Below, one piece after another: positions 47,688-55,556 of a stretch of DNA of 64,000 nucleotides. The position numbers were made by a program, and so were the translations under genes. Source of the stretch: Angomonas deanei (taxonomy: Eukaryota > Euglenozoa > Kinetoplastea > Trypanosomatida > Trypanosomatidae); the NCBI GenBank assembly GCA_903995115.1, contig LR877146.1, positions 124,001 to 188,000 of the forward strand. Reading direction: 5' to 3'. A model generated the notes under the pieces. It was not told the origin of the DNA and did no database searches. It saw only the letters and a list, made by a program, of their open reading frames with translations. The stretch's first letter is position 1, and each line of letters opens with the position of its first letter.

Positions 47688-47831
47688 ATGGCGATAGAGA
47701 ATGAGTTTCTTCCGTGCCTGAATAACTGGCCCCTGTTATTCGTGGTCATTGCGTTTCTTCTCTACTACTCCAAGGTCAACTATATTGACCCCAAGTTGAA
47801 GGAACTGAGGGAGCGCGAAAAGACAAAGTAA
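47688..47831 (+). CDS. 47-residue single-span membrane protein
   Basis: The ATG at 47688 opens MAIENEFLPCLNNWP, then a membrane segment (about 14-27, PLLFVVIAFLLYYS) and a charged tail KLKELREREKTK. The longer frame from 47556 is Phe/Ser-rich spacer. A normal pyrimidine-rich leader and TAA stop support a real small gene. Size and layout recall accessory subunits of mitochondrial or ER membrane complexes, but I do not recognise it. The C-terminal charged helix would lie in the cytosol or matrix. Confidence 0.55.
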   Translation: MAIENEFLPCLNNWPLLFVVIAFLLYYSKVNYIDPKLKELREREKTK

Positions 47832-48040
47832 CGCTCTGTTGTTCTAGAATTTTACCTTTAATAAATATCAAAAGATTTTTTTTTTAATACTTCTGGCTTT
47901 TTATAAAAAGCGAATCAGTGAGTACGAATTCTACGTATATGGTGCCTTCTTTACGGGGTGTTGCTCTTGATGCTCTTAACATTTTTTTTTTTCTTTTTTT
48001 ATAAGCGTTTTGTTTTGTTTTTACTCTTTACGTAGTCGTC

Positions 48041-48574
48041 ATGTCCTCTTGGGGTGGTGTTGTGGGTGGTATTATCGGCGGCGTCGTCGCAGTTGTTCTG
48101 TTTGTTGGACTGTTAATTAGGGTACGCATCAATAAAAAAAAGGCCGCAAAGGCACAGGAAAGTATGCGGGAGGCGGAACGTAATAGACACCAGCAACTAC
48201 TAGAGATGCGAGCCACACAACCCGTCACCGTCCTACAGCCGGAAGAAGCGTCAAACCAGCGCGACGGACACGAACCTATTGACTCTCATTCTGGCGACTA
48301 CGAGTTAGATGCCCGCGGTATACCAATTGCCAAACGGGCGGAGTTTGTGAACCTAGGGGAAGTGACAGGTAACTTGCTCGTCCGTCAGGAAGACGAGATT
48401 GGCTCCGACCTTAGTGTTGTCTCAGATAAGTACAGCAACACGGAGAACGAAGCCGCGACGGGGGATGTGGTGGTGCAGGTCCACCACGGGGAGGGTGCGC
48501 GACCGGTGTACTACAGACGACAAACCTCCGCCGAGCGGTACGGGGTGGCGGAGTATGAGAACGCCAAGCCCTAG
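48041..48574 (+). CDS. GGF-FSD/RPLFRR family, membrane-anchored member 1
   Basis: 177 residues. N-terminal Gly-zipper membrane segment (about 5-28, GGVVGGIIGGVVAVVLFVGL) followed by a basic stretch RVRINKKKAAK, so the bulk is probably cytosolic. The tail RPVYYRRQTSAERYGVAEYE aligns with RPLFRRxxSxxxYGxAxY of the four genes downstream, and IPIAKRAEFVNLGEVTGN with their first block. The central GG-FSD block is not evident. Acts as founding member of a tandem set interrupted by the HAD phosphatase gene. Function unknown; no homology to a known domain recognised. Confidence 0.72.
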   Translation: MSSWGGVVGGIIGGVVAVVLFVGLLIRVRINKKKAAKAQESMREAERNRHQQLLEMRATQPVTVLQPEEASNQRDGHEPIDSHSGDYELDARGIPIAKRAEFVNLGEVTGNLLVRQEDEIGSDLSVVSDKYSNTENEAATGDVVVQVHHGEGARPVYYRRQTSAERYGVAEYENAKP

Positions 48575-48933
48575 TGGTCAACACTTTGCTCAAGGAACGT
48601 ATACATATTTCCGTTTTAAAGATCGATTAACGTTTGCTTTTGTTGTTTTTATTACTGTTAGGGAAAAAGAGAGAGGTGTGTGTGTGAAGTAAGGGGCGTT
48701 CAAGGCTGTTGTAAGGATCCACTTTACACTGAGACCCACGTGTCTCGCCTTTTCTTTTTTACTTATTGACATTGTATACTTTATTTTTGCCTGTTTCTTC
48801 ATTCACACGAAAATAGCAGATGTCTCTTTTTGTTGTAGTTTTGTGTTGTGCGGGTTTTACCTTCCCCTATTTAATCATTGAAATCCGCTTTCACTTTCCC
48901 TTTTTTTTTTTTCTCAGTTCAAAGGTATCTAAC
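48575..48933. other. Spacer with strong splice acceptor
   Basis: 360 bases, mostly T-rich; the run 48899-48914 is followed by TTCTCAG with AG at 48916-48917, 16 bases before the next ATG. The open frame from 48820 crosses this acceptor and its first 38 codons are therefore not counted. Confidence 0.6.
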
Positions 48934-50635
48934 ATGATCGCTGAAGTGATAGGAATTGTGGTTGCCGTCGTTGTGCTGATCGCACTGTTAGCTGTCATTG
49001 CTGTACTAATCCGACATAGCCAGCAGATGGCCCGTCAGCGTAGGCAGCTGGAAGAAATGAACACGACGAACATCAGTAACCAGGCGGAGGCCGCTAGCAC
49101 GCCTGCCCCTACCTTTACACCCCCGGTACCAGGACCAGACGGAAGGGTACGTCGCCGGGACCTCCCTGTAGCCTTACCCTGCGAAAACTATGTCGACAAG
49201 TTTGGACACGAACAGCCCGTTTTCGGTAATGTCGTCTTCCGCGACACGGAGGAGCTGCGCGAGTACAAAAAGTACCTCGAGCCAGTAGAGCCGATTAGTT
49301 CTGACGCGGAAAGTGTAGATTACTCCCAGTTCGTCTCCCGGGCGACCAGCTCTATTTACGTTCGGGGCGGACCCAGAGAGGGTGACCAGGGGAGCGCCTC
49401 CTTTGTTACCCCAGCACGAGAGGAAACAGCTACCGCGAAATGCGACCACCGATCTGTGGAGCCGCTCCCCCGGAACCCCCCAGATGACGCCCAACACGAC
49501 CTTTGAGGTGCCTTCCCTGTCCTACGAGTCGCCTCCCCCCGCCACCTCCGCGTCCCTCCCCCCGTTTGAAGAGCTCGCTCACCCACAGGTGCGGCAGGAG
49601 AGTAAGACGAGTTACTGGGGCCGTGGCGCGCAGAAGGATTCCCATCCGTGCACCCCCGTCGACTCCCTCGTTAGTTGCAACCCCTCGACGCATGCGTTTC
49701 CAACCAGTTTCAACGACCCCAAGCAGAAGAGCAAATCGGCTGACGACGTGGCGGCCATCAACCGACTGATGAACCCCGCCGGCGGACCACCGCTAGCCCA
49801 ACCGGGCTCTAGCCACTTTGAGTCCCAGGTGTCCTTTAGTTCGCACCGTCCCACCTTCTCTAGCTTTGCCACAGTCGGTGGCGGTGGTCTGCACCATAAG
49901 GCGAGTGTCACCTTTATGGAGAATCTCGTCGAGCGGAGCAAACCGTCTGGTGCGCCCGCCCTCATCCCTAGCCTTCTACCGACCACGGTAGAAGATCAAC
50001 CACGGTCGTGTATGAAAAAGGGAAAGAAGAAGACCGGTGGAGGTTTGAAGCTCCTGGTGCCTGAAATGTCGGACAACCATGGGGAGCACAGTGATGACGA
50101 CGACGACGACGAGGGTGACGACGGCGACCTCGAGGCGTCCGGGCACCTGCGCCCAGTGGGAAACAAGTTCTCCGGACAGTACAGTTTCGACCGCACCCCC
50201 GTGCAGTCCTTCTCCATGTCTCAGGGCAACTACCTCCCCAACGCCTTCTCCGTTGGGAACTCGGCCAATCAGTCCTTTAATCCGTCGTACAACGCCTCGT
50301 TTAACCCGTCCTTCTCCTTGAAGGGGTGTCACTCGTTAGGGACCTCTAGCAAGACGCGTCACCGACGGAAGAACTCTACCCTCAAAGCGGGTTCTGTATC
50401 TCACGCCTGTTCTCTCGAGAGGGATGCGGCGCGCAAGTCCCCTGTGCGGCGAAAGGAAAAGTTACGCATTAAGAAGCGCCACGTAGGGAATGGAGGGTTC
50501 GTGTTGATTGAGAAGGAGGGGGAGGCGGCCGCGAGCAGCAGCCTGAAGGACGCCGCGTACTACCAGAAGGTCCCTTCCTTTCGTGTGTACGGAACCGCCG
50601 CGTATAATGTCAACCCGGACAATTTTAAAAAGTAG
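48934..50635 (+). CDS. GGF-FSD/RPLFRR family, membrane-anchored member 2, with frameshift
   Basis: Frame 48934-49506 encodes a membrane segment (about 3-27, EVIGIVVAVVVLIALLAV), a basic stretch, and LPCENYVDKFGHEQPVFGNV, the family's first block. The rest is in the +1 frame to 50635, about 566 residues in total. Skipping one base at C6 49476-49481 (or C5 49467-49471) joins them. The long middle is Ser/Pro/Asn-rich, has a run of Asp (around 50095-50125) and a repetitive NxSFNPSYNASFNPSFS section. The end GNGGFVLIEKE ... FRVYGTAAYNVN keeps degenerate versions of the second and third family blocks, though RPLFRR is lost. Much longer than the other members; the insertion may be disordered. Confidence 0.68.
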
Positions 50636-51077
50636 TATCGTCATGGGAAATTAACCTTGTGCTATACATACAAAAAAATAAGTAAATAAAAAATTCGTTT
50701 ACAAAGGTGTGTGTATCCAATTTAGCAAGTGTTCGGGTGCGAGTTTATTATTTTTATCACTGGTGTGACATTAGGCCATGTAGTAGATTTTCAAAAGTTT
50801 AAGTGTAGCATTGTTGCTTGTTTCCGTGCCTTTTTTTTTTGAAAAATGTTCTCTTTTTCCTTTTCGTGTGTTTCTTTATTATTATTTGCTAGCATTGTAT
50901 GTATAACAATCGAATTGTGGTTGTTCTTTCGGAGTTTGACAATCTTTTTGTAAATTGGGTTTCTTTTTGTTCTATAGGATGACTCTGCACCGCACTCTTT
51001 TTTTCTTCTTTTTCTGTTATTTGTTTACATTCATAGTTTTATTTTTAAAAAATTATCGTTTTTCGTACTATTGTGCC
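50636..51077. other. Spacer, no gene seen
   Basis: About 440 AT-rich bases. An AG at 51035-51036 after a T/C-rich tract is the likely acceptor for the phosphatase; the earlier ATGs in the same frame precede it. Confidence 0.6.
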
Positions 51078-52187
51078 ATGTCACTAGCCAAGTTGGATTC
51101 GGCCGCCGCCGCTAAACTGCTGGAACCGCTCAAGTACATCTTGCTGGATATTGACGGCGTCATATGGTCTGGCAGTACGGTCATTGAGGGGGTACCGGAA
51201 ACGCTACGGTACCTCAAGGAGGAAAAGAAGAAGCACGTTCGGTTTCTTACCAACAACGCCGCCTGGTCGAGAGAGGAGATTTGCGAGAAATTTGCCTCCC
51301 GTGGGATGCCCTTCGTGCAACCCAATGAGATTTATAACAGTGGTTATGCCGCCGCCCTGAAGTTGCAGCAATTACTGGGGAAGACGGACAAAACGAGCGG
51401 CGAACGAAAGGTGCATGGAAACGTGTTTGTGATTGGGGAGGAGGGATTGCACAAGGAGCTGCGTCACGTGCTGGCGGATGGCTTCATCACCTATGGCCTG
51501 GAGTTGAACCGCATTGAGGAGGAGAACTACTACGATATCCAGACAGTCTCCACGGCTTGGGAGTCGCGGGTGCTGCCACCACCGCAGCAGCGCCTCGTCC
51601 TGTGCCAAGGGGACCGGTGTGAGATGTTTATGGCGGGTACCCCCACTGGGAATAACTGTATTTCCCTCTCCGACCTGAACTGTGTGGCGGTGGTGGCAGG
51701 GCTGGACTTGCACTTTAACGTACAAAAGTTGGCCTATGCTTCCCTCATCCTGCAAGGTAAGCCCAAGGCGCTGTGGGCGAATGGGGTGACGGAAGAAAAG
51801 GCCTCTTTCATTGCGTGCAACGAGGACCCGCAGATACCGGTAGGGCCCCTCAAGCTGTTGCTACCTGGTGCCGGGGGTATGGTGCAGTCGCTGGTGACAG
51901 TGTCCGGTATCCCTCCGCATGCGGTCTGCGGTAAACCAAACACGGATCTGAGTAAAATACTATTCGAAGCGGAGAAGGTAGTGAACCCTTCCGAGGAGTG
52001 CCTCATGGTGGGCGATCGCTTGAGTACCGATATTTGTTTTGGCAATAATAGTAATTGCAAAACTCTGTTTGTACTGAGCGGTGCTGAAGGGTTGGAGGAC
52101 GTCACAAAGGCGTCTCAAGAGAATAACACTAGTTTTCTTCCCCAAAATATCGCCGATTCTTTGGCTTGTTTTCTGCCGACGCGTTAA
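51078..52187 (+). CDS. HAD-superfamily phosphatase, PGP/4-nitrophenylphosphatase class
   Basis: 369 residues from the ATG at 51078. HAD subclass IIA phosphatases (phosphoglycolate or pyridoxal phosphatase group). Motif I LLDIDGVIW (nucleophile D24, general acid D26), motif II FLTNNAAWSREE, and C-terminal MVGDRLSTDICFG (motif IV) with the Lys of CGKPN preceding it. The cap region between is longer than usual, giving about 50 residues over the typical 300-320, mainly KTDKTSGERKVHGN and the stretch around WESRVLPPPQQ. Substrate cannot be read from sequence. It splits the RPLFRR family cluster, suggesting the cluster grew around or moved past it. Confidence 0.88.
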   Translation: MSLAKLDSAAAAKLLEPLKYILLDIDGVIWSGSTVIEGVPETLRYLKEEKKKHVRFLTNNAAWSREEICEKFASRGMPFVQPNEIYNSGYAAALKLQQLLGKTDKTSGERKVHGNVFVIGEEGLHKELRHVLADGFITYGLELNRIEEENYYDIQTVSTAWESRVLPPPQQRLVLCQGDRCEMFMAGTPTGNNCISLSDLNCVAVVAGLDLHFNVQKLAYASLILQGKPKALWANGVTEEKASFIACNEDPQIPVGPLKLLLPGAGGMVQSLVTVSGIPPHAVCGKPNTDLSKILFEAEKVVNPSEECLMVGDRLSTDICFGNNSNCKTLFVLSGAEGLEDVTKASQENNTSFLPQNIADSLACFLPTR

Positions 52188-52385
52188 TTTTTTTTTTTTG
52201 TGAGTAGTGTGGGTTTACGGTGGTGTGGTGATTTATGCTGGAGATGAAATGAACTGTTCTAATTGATTTCTCTCTCCCTCTTGTTTCCACGTTCCATTTT
52301 ACAGTTTTAGTGTTCCGTTACGATTGAACCACTAAAAACTCTTTTTTTTTTTTTAATTTTTATACAGTTTTATATTTCTCTCTAT

Positions 52386-53015
52386 ATGTTTCGATTTTTA
52401 CAGAGTGCCAGCGACGCCAACGAGGTCAGTCGGGGCGCCCAAGCGTTGGAGCCCCCCAGGACGGAACGCCGAAGAGTCCACCGCGACCCTTCCCGTGATG
52501 CCAACCCGAACGCCCCCCTGATGGCCCGCCCCAGCGACCACCCACCCGCCCTCCCATGCGAACTAACCACCCAGTACAATGGGAAGCCGGTGCTGGCCTC
52601 CGCCGTGATAGAGGAGGAGGTCCCTATAGATATCCCGCTGGAGCTAGTGCCACCGGAAGAGGCCAAGGCGATCCCACCGTGTGTGCTGAAGAAGGGAGGT
52701 TACTTTATGTTCTCCGACGACTACATTGACCGTCACCCTGATACGAAGGTGGCTCGGCTGATTAGGGAGTTTAACGAAAAGGCACAGGCCCAACCGAAGT
52801 CGTCCTCCGCCGGGGACGCCACCGTCACGAAAAAGACCTCCTCCGAGACGGAAGAGGAAAAGCTAAAACAAATTCGTGAGATAGTGAAGGAGGCGGAAAC
52901 GGTGAACCGCCCCCTTTTTAGAAGACAAAACTCCAAAGGTGCCTATGGAAGTGCGTCGTACCAGCAGAGGGACTTTTACTCCATGATGGACTCTATCGTC
53001 GAGTATATCATATAG
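52386..53015 (+). CDS. GGF-FSD/RPLFRR family, soluble member 3
   Basis: 209 residues; no membrane segment. Blocks: LPCELTTQYNGKPVLASAVI (about 58-77), GGYFMFSDDYIDRHPDTK (about 106-124), and the C-terminal EAETVNRPLFRRQNSKGAYG. Basic, Arg/Pro-rich N-terminus. The middle of the protein is Lys/Glu/Ser-rich. An AG at 52366-52367 lies 18 bases before the ATG. Unlike the next two, it ends in a short hydrophobic MDSIVEYII. Function unknown. Confidence 0.78.
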   Translation: MFRFLQSASDANEVSRGAQALEPPRTERRRVHRDPSRDANPNAPLMARPSDHPPALPCELTTQYNGKPVLASAVIEEEVPIDIPLELVPPEEAKAIPPCVLKKGGYFMFSDDYIDRHPDTKVARLIREFNEKAQAQPKSSSAGDATVTKKTSSETEEEKLKQIREIVKEAETVNRPLFRRQNSKGAYGSASYQQRDFYSMMDSIVEYII

Positions 53016-53341
53016 GCTACGTCACTGGTTGCACTGCACCAGATAGAAAAGAGGACTGTTCTTTTTTTCCCATTTCTTTTTTTTTTCTTCTTGGTTTGAT
53101 CTAAATAATATGTATGTTGAAAATCATATTTATAATTTTCATTTTTAGCGGCAAAGCTTTATTTGTGTGTGTTGTATAACTGTGCTACATGGACCAACGT
53201 TTATTTCACTTTCACGTGTGTGTGTGTGTGTGTGTCCGTCGGACTCTTTAGTGAACCGTACTCGTGTGACGTCCGATAGTATTGCACTCTGATTATACTT
53301 TCCTCCCTATACTCTTTTTTATTGTTTTTAGCTACCGGAGA
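53016..53341. other. Spacer with (GT)10 repeat
   Basis: About 325 bases. (GT)10 lies at 53216-53235. A T-rich tract (53303-53328) ends in TTTTTAG about ten bases before the next ATG. No RNA gene seen. Confidence 0.6.
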
Positions 53342-54076
53342 ATGCGGACTAGTCCTAACACGGCGGGTGGGTCGAATAGTTTTTTCAACCTCTTCCAACA
53401 CCACCACGGGGGTCACTCGCACCATAGGTCACAGACAACGCCCGTGACAGAGGAGCACCACAGCTCCACGCAGGAGAGACCGGAGGCACTCCCGTCAAAG
53501 TACCAAGAGCGGTTCAACGGACAACCTGTATCAGGGACGGTGGTCATTGGCCCAGACTTTCCCGAGTTACTCTTCGAGGAACGGTGTCACCCCCATGAGG
53601 CGAGCGGAGACGCAGAGCCCGTGACGTACTCGGACTACGCGGCGCGCCACCAAAGTGAGTTTTTCGAGTTGGTCACACCAGACGGGGAGTCCATTGAAAA
53701 GATCCTCCGTGACTTTGACACCCCAATCGATAGTGCCGACAGTGTGGAGAACAGCGGTGGCCAACCCGACAGCGAGAAGCGTCGCAAGTCTATTCTCAAT
53801 GAAGGTGGATTCGTGATCTTTTCCGACGCCTACCTCGAGAAACACCCAGACAGCTCCATCACCAACATTACCCGCCAGTATCAACTTCTCTCCGGCGCGA
53901 AAAGCGTGGTGGACCGGTACGCCGGTTTGGAAGATATCACCGACGAGAAGAAGGCAAAGGTGGAAATACTCAAACAATATATACAGGAAGCCGACTTGCA
54001 GGAGCGACCCCTCTTTCGGCGGAAGAACTCGGAAATTGTGTATGGGCACGCAAACTACAAAGGAGCGGACAAGTAG
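53342..54076 (+). CDS. GGF-FSD/RPLFRR family, soluble member 4
   Basis: 244 residues from the ATG at 53342, fixed by the acceptor just upstream. The N-terminus is His/Gly/Ser-rich (HHHGGHSHHRSQ). Blocks: LPSKYQERFNGQPVSGTVVI, FELVTPDGESIEKIL, GGFVIFSDAYLEKHPDSS, a helical stretch, and EADLQERPLFRRKNSEIVYG. The His-rich stretch could bind metal or be mere low complexity. Closest relative is the next gene. Unknown function. Confidence 0.8.
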   Translation: MRTSPNTAGGSNSFFNLFQHHHGGHSHHRSQTTPVTEEHHSSTQERPEALPSKYQERFNGQPVSGTVVIGPDFPELLFEERCHPHEASGDAEPVTYSDYAARHQSEFFELVTPDGESIEKILRDFDTPIDSADSVENSGGQPDSEKRRKSILNEGGFVIFSDAYLEKHPDSSITNITRQYQLLSGAKSVVDRYAGLEDITDEKKAKVEILKQYIQEADLQERPLFRRKNSEIVYGHANYKGADK

Positions 54077-54636
54077 GGAATGCTTTTTTATATATTATGC
54101 GCGCTTCCACATGATAAAATATAACTTTTTGTTGTTGCTATCAATTACTTTTATTTTCTATTTGCCGTGAAAAGAGAATACTGTTTTTTGGAGTATTCGA
54201 CTTCTACGTCTAGTTGTGTTGTTCAACGCTTCTGAGTTCCTGGCGCCGTCGTACAGCTTGTTTGTGCGGACTGGCATGACGCGAAGTGCCGGAGGGCCTG
54301 TCGCAAGAGGTACGTTGAGTGACACTTGCTTTTATCTTTATTTCTTTATATTCCCTATATTCATCATAACCAAATAAACCCACTTTTTAATTCCTATCGT
54401 CGTTTAGTTATACTCGTATTCCTTTTTTTTTTTTTTTTGGTTTGGACGACGTTTTCTTGCGGTACTTTCCTCTTAGATTGCCAATGGTAAATGTTCATTT
54501 CTCTCCCGGTCTGATTCACCCATCGTAGTCTTAGGTGTATAGCGAAAGCAGTTACTACTGGTTTGAGATTATACCTTTTTTTTTTTTTTTGCTTTTTTGG
54601 ACTACAATTCGATTCGCACGTTTTTCCTGAAGCGCC
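54077..54636. other. Spacer with a more GC-rich island and a 33-codon ORF
   Basis: 560 bases. The stretch 54220-54320 is clearly less AT-rich than the rest. It holds an ORF 54276-54377 (MTRSAGGPVARGTLSD, then an aromatic hydrophobic end). No paralog or motif supports it. T-runs at 54422-54439 and 54577-54590 precede the next gene. Confidence 0.4.
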
Positions 54637-55245
54637 ATGCCTAACCGGTTGATGAATATGGTACGCAGCGTACACCTTCTCCCCCCGTCTCCCCCCCAAC
54701 CGCCGGCGCCGGTCCCCGATGGTGAGGCGCCTTTGCCAGAGGCATTACCCTCCAAACTACAGAAACGGTTCAACGGACCGGTGGTGGGGACGGTGGTGGT
54801 GGGAGAGGACTTTCCGGAGGTGTGTGGGAAGGAACCGGATTTGCTGTTCGAGCTGGTCGCTCCCGATGGCCGTGGACTGTACGAGCTTCTCTCTGACGAC
54901 GGCGCTGTCCCCTCCGCAGCGAAACCGGCCCCGAAACAGTCCGATACTAAACCGGAAAAGAACAAACTACTCAACACGGGCGGGTACGTCATCTTTTCGG
55001 ACGAGTACATCCAAAAGCACCCCGACAGCTCCATTGCCATTATCACCTCCGAGTATCAGTACCTCTCCCCTCCAGGTGCCTTTTTCATAGACCCCACCCT
55101 ACCACCAGAGAAACAGCAAGTGGAGATTAGCAAAAAGTTCATCAAGGAGGCGGAGGAGTGTCATCGGCCCCTATTCCGCCGAAAGCCCTCCGCACTGGTC
55201 TACGGCCAAGGCAGCTACAAGGACAATAGTGTCCGTGGAAAATAG
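54637..55245 (+). CDS. GGF-FSD/RPLFRR family, soluble member 5
   Basis: 202 residues. The Pro-rich N-terminus (PPSPPQPPAPVPDGEAP) precedes LPSKLQKRFNGPVVGTVVVG, FELVAPDGRGLYELL, GGYVIFSDEYIQKHPDSS and EAEECHRPLFRRKPSALVYG. The ATG follows a T-rich leader. Of the five it shows the blocks most clearly and is the best query for a family search. Last of the cluster; the next gene is unrelated. Confidence 0.82.
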   Translation: MPNRLMNMVRSVHLLPPSPPQPPAPVPDGEAPLPEALPSKLQKRFNGPVVGTVVVGEDFPEVCGKEPDLLFELVAPDGRGLYELLSDDGAVPSAAKPAPKQSDTKPEKNKLLNTGGYVIFSDEYIQKHPDSSIAIITSEYQYLSPPGAFFIDPTLPPEKQQVEISKKFIKEAEECHRPLFRRKPSALVYGQGSYKDNSVRGK

Positions 55246-55556
55246 TCAACCAAAAGAGAACGTTTTTTTTTTTTTTTTTTGCGTTGCAGGCACGTGTTTA
55301 CCTTGTACAAATATAAAGTCGTGTGCCTAGCAACGGTAGTTTTTACTAAATGAATTTTTTTTTTTTTGCTTCTTTTCAACCGGTGATTTTAAGTTTTTTT
55401 TTTTTTTTTTTTCAGAACAGAGTAAAGGTTCATTCCTTTCTCCAAGAATTTTATTTTCCCTTAGGCTTTCCTCCTGGCTGCAGCGGCGTTGTGGTTCTCC
55501 TCTAAACCCTTTGGTGGTCAACTTCCCTCTCCCCTTCTCCTTTCCTGTCTGATAGC
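55246..55556. other. Spacer, strong pyrimidine tract
   Basis: About 310 bases with T-runs (55263-55280, 55394-55412). The C/T tract 55523-55549 ends in GATAG one base before the SNF2 ATG. Confidence 0.6.
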
